Both the position numbers and the translations under genes were made by a program. Below, in pieces: positions 25,389 through 33,617 of a DNA stretch of 64,000 bases (its first letter is position 1; each line of letters begins with the position of its first letter). The notes under the pieces are model-generated. The model was given only the letters and a program-made list of their open reading frames with translations, had not been told where the DNA came from and made no database searches. The DNA comes from Paenibacillus rhizosphaerae (GTDB taxonomy: Bacteria; Bacillota; Bacilli; Paenibacillales; Paenibacillaceae), in the NCBI RefSeq assembly GCF_014192015.1, contig NZ_JACHXJ010000004.1, forward strand, positions 463,327 through 527,326, in the 5' to 3' direction.

Positions 25389-25425
25389 GAGGACGGCGCG
25401 GCAGGGAAACTTGTTCGCTGCAGCA

Positions 25426-25462
25426 GCACCCGTAACGCGGAAGCGCGTTACGGGTGCTTTTT
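25426..25462 (+). terminator. Terminator after the CBS gene
   Basis: A long perfect stem, GCACCCGTAACGCG with CGCGTTACGGGTGC, short loop, then TTTTT. Confidence 0.9.
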
Positions 25463-25489
25463 CGTCTATGTCTGCGCTCAGATTTTCTG

Positions 25490-25518
25490 TTGACTTCAGG
25501 CCATTCCCTCATTACAAT
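25490..25518 (+). promoter_or_regulatory. Sigma-A promoter of the fluoride-riboswitch transcript
   Basis: TTGACT (25490-25495) and TACAAT (25513-25518) with an exact 17-base spacer. It starts transcription just before the aptamer. Confidence 0.8.
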
Positions 25519-25531
25519 GATTTGTAACAAC

Positions 25532-25612
25532 ATAGGCGATGGAGTTCGCCTTTAACCGCCCGTGAGCTAATGACTCCTACCAGTGCAGACACTGGTAGGA
25601 GTCTATTTTTTT
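25532..25612 (+). promoter_or_regulatory. Fluoride riboswitch (crcB motif) with terminator
   Basis: The aptamer shows the class hallmarks GGCGATGGAGTTCGCC, a second short stem, and CTAATGACTCCTACC, which forms the pseudoknot core. The 3' part of the aptamer (ACTCCTACC) is also the left arm of a terminator (with GGTAGGAGT, then TTTTTTT), the usual ON switch: fluoride stabilises the aptamer and prevents termination. The next gene is a CLC-type exporter. Confidence 0.95.
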
Positions 25613-25709
25613 GCAGACATTCCGGCACCGGGACAGGCAGGGGAGCGGTAATTTGCCCCTGAATGAGGAATAATAGGAAGTACATCATAGCTGGGGGGAA
25701 ACCGCTGTA

Positions 25710-27053
25710 ATGGGAAAATGGATAACGAGGGGAAAACGCAGGTTATACGTGTATGCAGGCAAATTCATGCATTTCGCGCTGCTTGGCTATATCGTGAAGT
25801 GGTCGGTCATCGGAAGTCTGGTAGGGGTCCTTACAGGCTCCGGATCGGCCTTGTTTCTGGCAGCGCTGGATGCGGTTACAGAGCAAAGGCTGCAGCACCC
25901 GTGGCTTCTGTGGCTGCTTCCATTTGGAGGGGCTTTGGTGAGCTATTTGTACTGGAAGTACGGAAAGGACGCATCCAAGGGAAATAACCTGATTCTGGAA
26001 CAGATTCATGACGGCGGCGGAGCCATTCCGCTGCGCATGGCCCCGCTCGTCCTGTTCGGAACGATCCTGACCCATTGGTTCGGCGGCTCGGCCGGACGGG
26101 AAGGTACGGCGGTGCAGATGGGCGGAAGCTTGTCGGAATGGATTGGCAAGAGGCTTCGACTGAGCCCCGCCGACCGGCCCATTATTCTAATGTGCGGCAT
26201 CAGCAGCGGCTTTGGCTCGGTCTTTGGGACGCCGCTCGCTGGAACCGTCTTCGGGCTGGAGGTGCTCGCAGTGGGGATGATCCGTTACGAAGCGCTGTTT
26301 GCCTGTTTTGTGGCGAGCTTTATCGGTGACCTGACCACGAAGGCGTGGGGGATTCATCATATTCATTATTCTGTGAACGCGATCCCGGCGATTACGCTGA
26401 TCACGGTGCTGAAGGTCGTGCTCGCGTCGATGGTGTTCGGTCTGGCCAGCATTTTATTCAGCGAGCTGACCCATTGGCTGAAGGCGCGGTTCACCGGATG
26501 GTTCCGGAATCCGGCGGTCAAGAGCTTTGCCGGGGGCTGCATCCTGATTGTCATCGTCTACACGTTCGGCACAAGGGAATACCTCGGGCTTGGGCTTCCG
26601 CTCATCAGCGATGCTTTTGAAGGGACGGCGCCAAAGCTGGCGTTTCTCTGGAAAACCGTGTTCACCTCGATTACGCTGGGGGCCGGATTCCAAGGCGGTG
26701 AGGTGACTCCGCTGTTCGTCATCGGCGCAACGCTGGGCAGCACGCTGGCGGGCCTGCTGCATCTAGCGGTGCCGTTTATGGCAGCCCTCGGATTTATCGC
26801 GGTGTTCAGCGGCGCGACCAATACCCCGATTGCCTGTTTTATCATGGGGATCGAGCTGTTCGGCTCGGGGAACCTGGTGTACATGTTCATCGCCTGTGTC
26901 GTCAGCTATTATTTTTCCGGGCATACCGGCATCTACGTGTCGCAGCGGATCGGGGTGTCCAAGTCCGGGCTGCTGCGCCTGCCGGAACAGGCGACGCTGG
27001 CTTCGGTCCGAGGGAAGAAGGGACGGCAGAAGGGGAAAAGGGAGCGCGCCTAA
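25710..27053 (+). CDS. CLC-type fluoride/proton antiporter (EriC-F like)
   Basis: A 447-residue CLC-family membrane protein with about ten or more helices. Motifs: GSGSA (residues 43-47) at the site of the canonical GSGIP, GREGTAVQM (129-137), where Thr replaces the Pro of classical chloride CLCs, and GAGFQGGEVTPLFVIGAT in the third conserved region. CLC-F proteins linked to fluoride riboswitches export fluoride by H+ exchange (established knowledge). The riboswitch upstream makes fluoride the probable substrate. No CBS domain is present. The start ATG at 25710 is about 98 bases after the switch terminator. Confidence 0.9.
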   Translation: MGKWITRGKRRLYVYAGKFMHFALLGYIVKWSVIGSLVGVLTGSGSALFLAALDAVTEQRLQHPWLLWLLPFGGALVSYLYWKYGKDASKGNNLILEQIHDGGGAIPLRMAPLVLFGTILTHWFGGSAGREGTAVQMGGSLSEWIGKRLRLSPADRPIILMCGISSGFGSVFGTPLAGTVFGLEVLAVGMIRYEALFACFVASFIGDLTTKAWGIHHIHYSVNAIPAITLITVLKVVLASMVFGLASILFSELTHWLKARFTGWFRNPAVKSFAGGCILIVIVYTFGTREYLGLGLPLISDAFEGTAPKLAFLWKTVFTSITLGAGFQGGEVTPLFVIGATLGSTLAGLLHLAVPFMAALGFIAVFSGATNTPIACFIMGIELFGSGNLVYMFIACVVSYYFSGHTGIYVSQRIGVSKSGLLRLPEQATLASVRGKKGRQKGKRERA

Positions 27054-27127
27054 TTTTTTTGGCAAGACATCTTCCCCACTGGGCGCCCTGGGCATATGCT
27101 ATCCCATCATCGATTGGAGGGATTGCA

Positions 27128-27631
27128 TTGTCTTCTGGAAAGAAAGCCCAAGTGAAACACTTAGCGTGGCACGAAACATTGGAAATGCATGAGCTGGTTG
27201 CAGGACAGTCCAACGACCTGATTTGCCTGAAAATGGACATCGGCAAGGTGACTGATCCGCAGCTTCATGCCCTGTATAAAGAGGCTATCATGGGCCTGGA
27301 GCAAAACATAAAGGACCTGCTGCAGTTTTACCCGCAAGCACCCGTCCCGGCAGCGAGAGGCGGCAAAGCCGAAGCCGCAGACATGACGGGCTTTTATGCC
27401 GGTCATCTGCTGGGCAAGGCCAAAGGTTGGGTTCGCAACTACGCCCTTGCGATTACGGAAACGGCAACGCCGGCCTTAAGGGAAGTTTTCGTTAAGCATC
27501 TGAACAATGCGATCAAACTCCATGCCAAGGTTTTTGATTTTATGGAGGAGCGTTCGATGTATCCCGCTTACGACCTGGAGCGGCTCTTGGCCAATGATAT
27601 GGAAAATGCGAAAAAGGCGTTAAGCATGTAA
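27128..27631 (+). CDS. Coat F (CotF)-domain spore coat protein
   Basis: A 167-residue helical protein. The core WHETLEMHELVAGQSNDLICLKM and the C-terminal FDFMEERSMYPAYDLERLL-DMENAKKAL fit the CotF/ferritin-like coat protein family. The TTG at 27128 has GGAGGG six bases upstream; the longer open frame to 27059 overlaps the region after the CLC gene and has no site. CATATGCTA at 27093-27101 resembles a sigma-K -10 box, but a matching -35 was not found. Role in the spore coat is inferred from the family. Confidence 0.82.
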   Translation: MSSGKKAQVKHLAWHETLEMHELVAGQSNDLICLKMDIGKVTDPQLHALYKEAIMGLEQNIKDLLQFYPQAPVPAARGGKAEAADMTGFYAGHLLGKAKGWVRNYALAITETATPALREVFVKHLNNAIKLHAKVFDFMEERSMYPAYDLERLLANDMENAKKALSM

Positions 27632-27666
27632 CATCTGCAATACCTGGCAAGGGGAAAAAGAGATAT

Positions 27667-27709
27667 CGCGGAAAGTCCGGGAGCTTAGTCCCGGGCTTTC
27701 CGCGTTTTT
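27667..27709 (+). terminator. Terminator after the CotF-like gene
   Basis: CGCGGAAAGTCCGGGA and TCCCGGGCTTTCCGCG form a nearly perfect 16-bp stem followed by TTTTT. Confidence 0.9.
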
Positions 27710-27780
27710 CGGCCAAAACGGATACCGCGAAGCCGGGCCTCCCCGGCAGCTGGCATATGAAGTATACTTTCATTAAAGGT

Positions 27781-27818
27781 ATAAATAGTTTACGTGGAAC
27801 AAATAAATAGTTTACGTG
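27781..27818 (+). repeat. Two direct copies of a 16-bp motif before the DUF523 gene
   Basis: ATAAATAGTTTACGTG occurs at 27781-27796 and again at 27803-27818, a 22-base period (two helical turns). It lies 32-69 bases upstream of the GTG start at 27850, a suitable place for a regulator binding site. Confidence 0.7.
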
Positions 27819-27849
27819 AACCGGATTAACAGTTCAGGAGGTGAACGGT

Positions 27850-28320
27850 GTGATTGTGGTCAGCTCTTGTCTGGCCGGACTGAAGGTCCGCTATAACGGA
27901 ACGGACAGCCTGAATGACGTAATTCAGCAGATGGTGGCGCAAAACCTGGCGGTGACGGTTTGTCCTGAATTGCTGGGGGGATTTGTCACTCCGAGAGAGC
28001 CTGCGGAGATCTTAGGCGGTGATGGGAGAGACGTGCTGGAGGGCCGGGCCAGGGTTGTTGAGAAATCGGGCCGGGACGTCAGCGGCATGTATATTCAGGG
28101 GGCTCACCGGACGCTGGAGAAAGCCCGTGAAGTCGGTGCGTCCATGGTGGTGCTCAAGGAGTACAGCCCCTCCTGCGGAAGCGCCATGATTTATAACGGT
28201 TCCTTCGCCAATGAGAAGGCTGCCGGCAGCGGAGTGACGACCGCCCTGCTGGAACGGGAGGGCATCCGGGTAATGTCCGAAGAAACGTTTCTGGAGGCTC
28301 TGGACTCAGGGCTCCTCTAA
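27850..28320 (+). CDS. DUF523 family protein
   Basis: A 156-residue protein of the DUF523 family, function unknown. Conserved Cys-containing blocks are visible: VSSCLAGLKVRYNG (N-terminus), VCPELLGGFVTPREPAEILG (about 40-60), and VVLKEYSPSCGS (about 103-114); together they could bind metal or be redox-active. GTG at 27850 lies seven bases after AGGAGG; the GTG at 27841 falls inside that site. Upstream there is a striking direct repeat. It is probably monocistronic. Confidence 0.85.
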   Translation: MIVVSSCLAGLKVRYNGTDSLNDVIQQMVAQNLAVTVCPELLGGFVTPREPAEILGGDGRDVLEGRARVVEKSGRDVSGMYIQGAHRTLEKAREVGASMVVLKEYSPSCGSAMIYNGSFANEKAAGSGVTTALLEREGIRVMSEETFLEALDSGLL

Positions 28321-28410
28321 AATCGACGGCATCCTTCGTCCATCCCGGGAAAATTTCGGACAAGTTTGACAGGGCGGATGAATATATATGACCTTAAAGG
28401 AGGTCATATG

Positions 28411-28635
28411 ATGCTTAAGAAGAAACGGTTTCGCAATTATGCGCTCTGGATCAGTATGGTCTCACAGGTGCTTCTGCTTGTGCAGCTGATCGGCCATCTC
28501 ACAGGCGCGTTTGAACTGTCGGATATGAAGCGGCAGGAGCTCGTGGCGGCCGCGGACCTGGTGCTCGGAATCTTGGCGACGCTGGGGATTATCTCCAACC
28601 CGACCAAGCCGAACAGCGGCGGGTATAATTTGTAG
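28411..28635 (+). CDS. Phi-LC3-type holin-like small membrane protein
   Basis: A 74-residue protein with a basic N-terminus (MLKKKRFRNYALWISMVSQV), two hydrophobic segments (about 7-29 and 47-66) and a Pro/Gly-rich tail ending SNPTKPNSGGYNL. The layout resembles the phi-LC3 family of phage holins. ATG at 28411 is seven bases after AAAGGAGG; the ATG at 28408 is only four bases away. No endolysin is adjacent (the closest GH73 gene is 5.8 kb away), so it may be a phage remnant or a domesticated sporulation or lysis gene. Confidence 0.72.
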   Translation: MLKKKRFRNYALWISMVSQVLLLVQLIGHLTGAFELSDMKRQELVAAADLVLGILATLGIISNPTKPNSGGYNL

Positions 28636-28641
28636 ACGGGA

Positions 28642-28684
28642 ACCCTGCTGTGCGGCTGTCAGCTGCCGGGCAGGGTGTTTTTTT
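28642..28684 (+). terminator. Terminator after the holin-like gene
   Basis: ACCCTGC and GCAGGGT arms with an inner CGGC/GCCG stem are followed by TTTTTTT. Confidence 0.85.
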
Positions 28685-28820
28685 GCCAAACTCCGGTGTC
28701 CCGCATTGGAACTGAATCCGTGTGAAAGCTGCTCCGCCATTTGGCGGCGCGATTTTGGATAGGATCGATCCACTTCGTTTGATATGATGGAAGGAAAGAC
28801 TTGCCGGAAGGAGAAGCTTC

Positions 28821-29468
28821 ATGAAAATACTGGTATCAGGTTTTGAGCCCTTTGGCGGAAATGCGGTCAATCCGACGGAGCAGCTCGTGCGCGAGATCCG
28901 GGAGGAGACGTTTACGGAGGCCGAGGTCCGGACGATTCTGCTTCCTGTTCACTATGACGAATGCGCCGAAAAGCTCCTTGAGGCGGTGCGTGAATTTCAG
29001 CCGGACGCCGTGATCTGCTGCGGCCTGGCCGCTGGCCGGACGGCGGTAACACCGGAGCGGATCGCCGTGAACGTCAAGGACGTTGCGCCGGAAGCGGCGT
29101 ACGCCGACAACAAAGGGGAGAGACCGCAGGATCTGCCCATTAATCCGGCAGGACCGGACGGATTGTTCTCGCGGCTGCCGATCCGTGAAGCGGTGAACCG
29201 GATGAATGCGGAGGGGATTCCGGCTGCCGTGTCCGAGTCGGCCGGCACGTTTATTTGCAACAACACGATGTATGCCGTGCTGGATTATATCCGTGAGCAG
29301 AAACTGCCCACGCTGGCGGGTTTTGTCCATTTTCCGGCCTCTACGGGAATGGCGCTGCAGAAGCCGGGCCTGCCTTCGCTGCCGCAGGAAACGATGCTGC
29401 GGGCGCTGCGCGTCATCATCCATGCGACGATCGATGCGGTAAAGCAGCAGCGGCAGCCCGCGGTGTAA
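28821..29468 (+). CDS. pcp: Pyroglutamyl-peptidase I
   Basis: A cysteine peptidase (family C15) of 215 residues that removes N-terminal pyroglutamate from peptides in the cytoplasm. The whole family pattern is visible: MKILVSGFEPFGGNAVNPTE at the N-terminus, catalytic Glu in TPERIAVN (about residue 81), Cys in GTFICNNTMY (about 144) and His in GFVHFPAS (about 166). A clear AAGGAG precedes the ATG, and a terminator follows. Confidence 0.96.
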   Translation: MKILVSGFEPFGGNAVNPTEQLVREIREETFTEAEVRTILLPVHYDECAEKLLEAVREFQPDAVICCGLAAGRTAVTPERIAVNVKDVAPEAAYADNKGERPQDLPINPAGPDGLFSRLPIREAVNRMNAEGIPAAVSESAGTFICNNTMYAVLDYIREQKLPTLAGFVHFPASTGMALQKPGLPSLPQETMLRALRVIIHATIDAVKQQRQPAV

Positions 29469-29494
29469 CGCGTATCCCACACCGCCCTTAAACG

Positions 29495-29540
29495 AACACT
29501 TCCAGATGCTTGTTCACAACAAGCGCCGGGGGTGTTTTTT
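29495..29540 (+). terminator. Terminator after pcp
   Basis: AACACTTCC pairs imperfectly with GGGGGTGTT, enclosing a CTTGTT/AACAAG inner hairpin, then TTTTTT. It can also limit transcription toward the convergent gene at 29545. Confidence 0.65.
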
Positions 29541-29544
29541 GCTG

Positions 29545-30171
29545 TTATTGCCCTTCGCCGGCGCGGTCCACCGGACGCTTGAAAAATCCGGTCAGGCGGT
29601 CCTGATGCGGAACGATCTGTACAAGCTCCCAGCCGTGGCGCCCCCACGAGGACAGCGCATAATTAAAATCCACCGCCGTGTGGCCGCGGTATGATTGCAC
29701 GTATTCAAGCAGCCCTGCGTCCGTCCCGTATTCCCATTCCGGCGGTTCAGCGCCGGCGGAATGACGGTAACGCTGGGGCAGCCCGCTCAGGCGGACGCCT
29801 GTGGTGCACAGCGCTTGGAGAATAGCCTCCGGCTCCGTTTCCTCCAAACCCAAAAAGCGGGGCGGATGGGGGAGATGAAACTTGGCGTGAGAATGGAAAA
29901 TTTGCAGCACTGCCGTGCCGCACGGATTGCCGGTGTCGTCTCTGACCAAAAACCATACGCATTGCTCGCGCTCCTCGGGCGGGCCCCAGTTCTCTACCGA
30001 CTCCGACAAGCGGAATCCGGCGGGGACCTCGTATCCCGACTTCCGAATCTCCTCGCAGATCGGACCCATCAGCTGTTGAATGTAGATGCCGTATGCACGG
30101 TCGCCGAATTCTGCAAACATGCCGCTGAGTTCCGCCGCATACTCTTGAAGACCGCCTCCCTGTATTATCAT
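29545..30171 (-). CDS. Uncharacterised protein with DUF4177-like C-terminus
   Basis: A soluble protein of up to 208 residues that I do not recognise as a whole. The end, SSWGRHGWELVQIVPHQDRL-TGFFKRP, resembles the DUF4177 type of small alpha/beta domain. The middle (VWFLVRDDTGNPCGTAVLQI, HSHAKFHLPHPPRFLGL) has no recognised motif. The start is uncertain: ATG at 30171 and ATG at 30120 both lack ribosome binding sites, and the 5' end abuts the broken tetR fragment at 30151. The gene may have lost its own upstream region in that rearrangement. Confidence 0.6.
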   Translation of the reverse strand: MIIQGGGLQEYAAELSGMFAEFGDRAYGIYIQQLMGPICEEIRKSGYEVPAGFRLSESVENWGPPEEREQCVWFLVRDDTGNPCGTAVLQIFHSHAKFHLPHPPRFLGLEETEPEAILQALCTTGVRLSGLPQRYRHSAGAEPPEWEYGTDAGLLEYVQSYRGHTAVDFNYALSSWGRHGWELVQIVPHQDRLTGFFKRPVDRAGEGQ

Positions 30172-30685
30172 GTGAAGGATAAAGAACAGCTGCTTCAGCT
30201 CGTTGGGGATAAAATAAGCGAAGAAATGGACAGGCCGGACCCGGACCTGCCTTGGCAGGAACAGCTGGTGCAGTGGGGCATGCGTTCCGGCGTGTACTGC
30301 ACCGCTACCGTGATGAGGTCGACCTGTTCAATGGCGGCATCGCCATGGGGTACCACCGGCTGCTGCAGATTGAAAGACGGTACCAAATCTTTGCATCGGC
30401 CGGATTTGCAGACGGTCACATCCCGTGGATGGCGTCCATGGTGAAGAACCATGTGCTCGGCTTTGTGGCCGAAGAGGTGCGGCTGAAAGGGATGGCCGGC
30501 CGGCGAGGAAGCCCAGGCCCAGTTCAGCGAGGAGTACGCCCGGTTTTTTCGCAGTTTACCAAGGGAGCAGTTTCCGAATATGATCCGGCTGGCTTCCCAT
30601 ACGACCGGTACCGGATGGCAGGAGGAATTTGAATTCGGGCTGGACGTCCTGATAGACGGCTTCCGCCAGAAGCTCTCAGAATGAT
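30151..30685 (+). pseudogene. Truncated, frameshifted TetR-family regulator
   Basis: Three reading frames in succession encode consecutive parts of a TetR protein: the end of the HTH and the first regulatory helices (ASLYYHVKDKEQLLQLVGDK), then FRRVLHRYRDEVDLFNGG through VAEEVRLKG, then EEYARFFRSLPREQF through DVLIDGFRQKLSE before a TGA at 30683-30685. Shifts occur near 30275-30285 (a GGGG tract) and near 30494-30507. The N-terminal DNA-binding part is missing. It overlaps the start of the leftward gene at 30171. This is a decayed gene, not a functional repressor. Confidence 0.82.
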
Positions 30686-30704
30686 ACGGTGCTTCCGGCA
30701 AACA

Positions 30705-30742
30705 GAAAAATCAGGGGGACTAGGAAGTCCGCCCTGATTTTT
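30705..30742. terminator. Bidirectional terminator at the methyltransferase stop
   Basis: AAAAATCAGGG pairs with CCCTGATTTTT. T-runs occur on both strands. The hairpin covers the stop codon of the leftward methyltransferase. Confidence 0.8.
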
Positions 30743-31409
30743 TTCCGTAAAACACCGCGAAGTCCAAATACTTGTACATACAGTCCACATCTTCAAAGCC
30801 TGCCTCTTCCATCCACTGGATCTGGTCGGCGGCGGTAGCGTTAATATCCAGGCTTCTGCGTTCAATCGACGCCTGAATGGCTTCTTCCTGCAAACCGCTT
30901 GCCCTGATTTCTTCCAGCCAGCGTCTCCGGTAATATACGTCCGCCTGATCGGTATGGCCCTTTACCTGATCGGCATTGACGAAGATGCCGCCTTCATTCA
31001 GCAGCCGATGGATCGTGGTGAACAGCTGCCTTTTTTCCGGATGGGACAAGTGATGAATGGACAGGGAAGAGACGACGGCATCGTAAGTTTGCGTAAACGG
31101 ATAGCTGCTGTAATCCCCGGTAATATAATCAACGTTCGGTGCCTCGTGGAACCGCCGGCGGGCCTCCTGCAGCATGCTGTCGCTTAAATCCATCAGCGTA
31201 AGCCGGGCTTCAGGGTATTTGAGCAGTACCATGCTGGAGAACAGGCCTGTTCCGGCCCCCAGATCCAAAATACATGAAGAAGAACTTCCGCACTCCACCA
31301 GAGACAGGGCCATCCCGTAAAAGTCGTCGAAGCAGGGAATCAGTCCCCTCCGCTGCCGGTCGTAATCCTTTGCATTGGCGTCAAAAAGCTTGATCACAGA
31401 TCTGTCCAT
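30720..31409 (-). CDS. Class I SAM-dependent methyltransferase
   Basis: A 229-residue Rossmann-fold methyltransferase. SAM-binding motif I is ILDLGAGTGLFS (about residues 47-58), with the acidic loop LTLMDLSDSML (about 70-80) and motif post-I DYITGDYSSYPF; SSLSIHHLSHPEKR follows. The acceptor substrate cannot be deduced. The start is ATG at 31409, seven bases after AAAGGAG; the ATG at 31415 overlaps the site. It stands alone. Confidence 0.88.
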   Translation of the reverse strand: MDRSVIKLFDANAKDYDRQRRGLIPCFDDFYGMALSLVECGSSSSCILDLGAGTGLFSSMVLLKYPEARLTLMDLSDSMLQEARRRFHEAPNVDYITGDYSSYPFTQTYDAVVSSLSIHHLSHPEKRQLFTTIHRLLNEGGIFVNADQVKGHTDQADVYYRRRWLEEIRASGLQEEAIQASIERRSLDINATAADQIQWMEEAGFEDVDCMYKYLDFAVFYGKKSGRTS

Positions 31410-31624
31410 CACCATTCTCCTTTACCCGTGAATTGGAATCGTTGGAATTGACTTCATTGTAGCGGCAGTCCGCTCATTATGGAAATATATAAACCGTATT
31501 ATAGTTATAGGTATTCCCTATATCATGGTTAAACCCGATAGAGTTATGGCGGCGAGCTCCCTTTAATCTAGAGAACATCGCGCGTATTTCATAGGGCAAA
31601 TGGACTTGAATGATATTTGTCCAA

Positions 31625-31652
31625 ACGGGATCACTTAACACGGCATACGATA
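31625..31652 (+). promoter_or_regulatory. Sigma-K/sigma-E-like promoter of the second YjcZ gene
   Basis: CATACGATA at 31644-31652 fits CATANNNTA (and the sigma-E -10 CATACNNT), with AC at 31625-31626, 17 bases upstream. It lies about 30 bases ahead of the YjcZ start. Confidence 0.5.
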
Positions 31653-31682
31653 GAGTATAAACAGGAGAGAGGGGGAGAAGGC

Positions 31683-31775
31683 ATGAGTGGTGTAGGAAAC
31701 CCATTTACCTCAACGGGAGCCATCCTGGTTCTGTTTATTCTGCTCGTCATCATTACCAAATCCTTTATCTACTAA
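31683..31775 (+). CDS. YjcZ-family sporulation protein (second copy)
   Basis: A 30-residue peptide: a short polar N-terminus (SGVGNPFTSTG) and one membrane helix (AILVLFILLVIITKSFIY). It shares the helix core with the peptide at 23702 but is shorter and lacks the Gly-rich run. The start follows GGGGGAGAAGG. Being very short, the call rests on family resemblance, the ribosome binding site and the sporulation-type promoter. Confidence 0.85.
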   Translation: MSGVGNPFTSTGAILVLFILLVIITKSFIY

Positions 31776-31801
31776 TCCATGGACCCTAACGGTCCTTGGG
31801 G

Positions 31802-31838
31802 AACGAAGCTCCTGCCCCGGCGGGGGCTTTCGTTATTT
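31802..31838 (+). terminator. Terminator after the second YjcZ gene
   Basis: AACGAAGC and GCTTTCGTT arms with an inner GCCCC/GGGGC stem; only a weak T-run (TTATTT) follows. Confidence 0.5.
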
Positions 31839-31950
31839 CATAAGAAGGGCGGATACTGCAGTATATACATATGACTTGAAAAAGAAATTATAGGCGAGAA
31901 AATGGAAGAACGGGGGAGAATACAGGGGAAGATAGCGCATACATGGGGTT

Positions 31951-31979
31951 TTGGGTTCAGGGGGTTATAACGCTATAAT
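31951..31979 (+). promoter_or_regulatory. Promoter candidate for the SulP gene
   Basis: TTGGGT (31951-31956) and TATAAT (31974-31979) with 17-base spacing. It would give a leader of about 155 bases before the TTG start at 32143. Confidence 0.55.
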
Positions 31980-32142
31980 GAAAAACAGTGAATCATCGGA
32001 CCCGGCGAACCTGAGAGTGGGGAGCCTGCTTGAATACCTAGCAACTTTTCATGAACGGACAGCAATTGGATTAGCTATATAGAATGGACTAAAGTTCAAT
32101 CTATATCGATACAACTTTATAACCACAGGAGGGATTATTTCT

Positions 32143-33597
32143 TTGTTTTTGAATTGGATCAAACAAGGCTTCTTTAGCAATGTCAGAAAGGATATTTTAT
32201 CCGGTCTAACCGTTGCCTTCGCGCTTATTCCCGAAGCCATCGCGTTCTCCATTATGGCCGGAGTGGATCCGATGGTCGGTCTTTACGCATCCTTTGTGAT
32301 TGCCGTCAGCATTTCGTTTTTCGGCGGACGCCCGGGGATGATTTCGGCGGCCACCGGTGCTATGGCATCTTTGATGGGACCGATTGTCGCCAAGTACGGA
32401 ATCGAGTATTTGTTTGCGACCACGGTGCTGACTGGTATTTTGCAGTGGATCATGGGGACCCTGAAATTCGGGCGCTTCATCACATTTATCCCGCAATCGG
32501 TCATCGTCGGCTTCGTCAACGCGCTGGCGATCGTCATTTTTATGGCGCAGCTGCCGAATTTTGAGGGGGCTACCTGGATCATGTACCTGATGGTCGCCGG
32601 AACGCTGCTGATCATATACCTGTTCCCGCTGCTCACCAAAGCGGTTCCTTCGGCGCTTGTGGCCATTATCGTTATGACCATCATTTCGGTGCTGACGCAT
32701 GCGGATGTCCGTACGGTAGGCGATATGGGTACCATTACACAGTCGCTTCCCGCATTCCATGTTCCGTCAGTTCCCTTGTCGTTTCATATGTTCCTGACGA
32801 TTTTGCCTTATGCGCTTGCGCTCGCCGTCGTCGGCATGACCGAGACGCTATTGACCGCCAACCTGGTTGATGAGCTGACCGATACGGGCAGCAACAAAAA
32901 CCGCGAGATCAAGGGGCAGGGCATCGCCAACGTCCTCACCGGCTTTTTTGGCGGGATGGCGGGCTGTGCCATGATCGGCCAGACGGTCATCAATGTGAAG
33001 TCGGGAGGCCGCTCCCGGCTGTCGACCTTTATCGCGGGCGCCTTTCTGCTGTTCCTGATTCTCGTGCTCGGCGATGTTGTCAAACAGGTGCCGATGGCGG
33101 CGCTGGTCGGCGTCATGATCATGGTGTCCGTGGGCACGTTCGACTGGCATTCTTTAAGAACGATGAACAAGGTGCCGCTGGGCGACACGATCGTCATGGT
33201 CGTGACCGTCGTGATCGTGGTAGCCACGTCCAATCTGGCGATTGGCGTGGTGACCGGAGTCATTTTGAGCGCCCTGAATTTTGGCTGGAAAATGGCGCGT
33301 ATTCACGCACAGACCCATATCGATGAGCATGGGGTAAGGGTGTACGAAATCAAAGGGCAGATGTTCTTCGGAACGATGAACCATTTTGTGCATCTCTTCC
33401 ATTACCAGGAAGACCCGGAGCAGATTGCGATTGACTTTTCCCACTCCCACATTTGGGATCAGTCGGGCGTTAACGCCGTGTCCAAGGTGCTGGCCAAGTA
33501 TGAGGCGCTGGACAAAAAGGTTGCCGTCCGGGGATTGAATCCGGAGAGCCAGCGTATCATTGACAAGATCGGCGTCGCCACGGTATCGTCCCATTAA
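32143..33597 (+). CDS. SulP-family anion transporter with STAS domain
   Basis: A 484-residue SulP/SLC26-type secondary transporter. The N-terminal signature LSGLTVAFALIPEAIAFSIM leads into about eleven membrane segments (to residue 385). A C-terminal STAS domain follows (about 395-480: GQMFFGTMNHFVHLF, IAIDFSHSHIWDQSGVNAV). Substrates in this family include sulfate, bicarbonate and dicarboxylates; context does not decide. The TTG start at 32143 is preceded by ACAGGAGGG with eight bases spacing. The 155-base leader may be structured. Confidence 0.9.
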   Translation: MFLNWIKQGFFSNVRKDILSGLTVAFALIPEAIAFSIMAGVDPMVGLYASFVIAVSISFFGGRPGMISAATGAMASLMGPIVAKYGIEYLFATTVLTGILQWIMGTLKFGRFITFIPQSVIVGFVNALAIVIFMAQLPNFEGATWIMYLMVAGTLLIIYLFPLLTKAVPSALVAIIVMTIISVLTHADVRTVGDMGTITQSLPAFHVPSVPLSFHMFLTILPYALALAVVGMTETLLTANLVDELTDTGSNKNREIKGQGIANVLTGFFGGMAGCAMIGQTVINVKSGGRSRLSTFIAGAFLLFLILVLGDVVKQVPMAALVGVMIMVSVGTFDWHSLRTMNKVPLGDTIVMVVTVVIVVATSNLAIGVVTGVILSALNFGWKMARIHAQTHIDEHGVRVYEIKGQMFFGTMNHFVHLFHYQEDPEQIAIDFSHSHIWDQSGVNAVSKVLAKYEALDKKVAVRGLNPESQRIIDKIGVATVSSH

Positions 33598-33617
33598 TCC
33601 TCGCCTTATGATATGAG

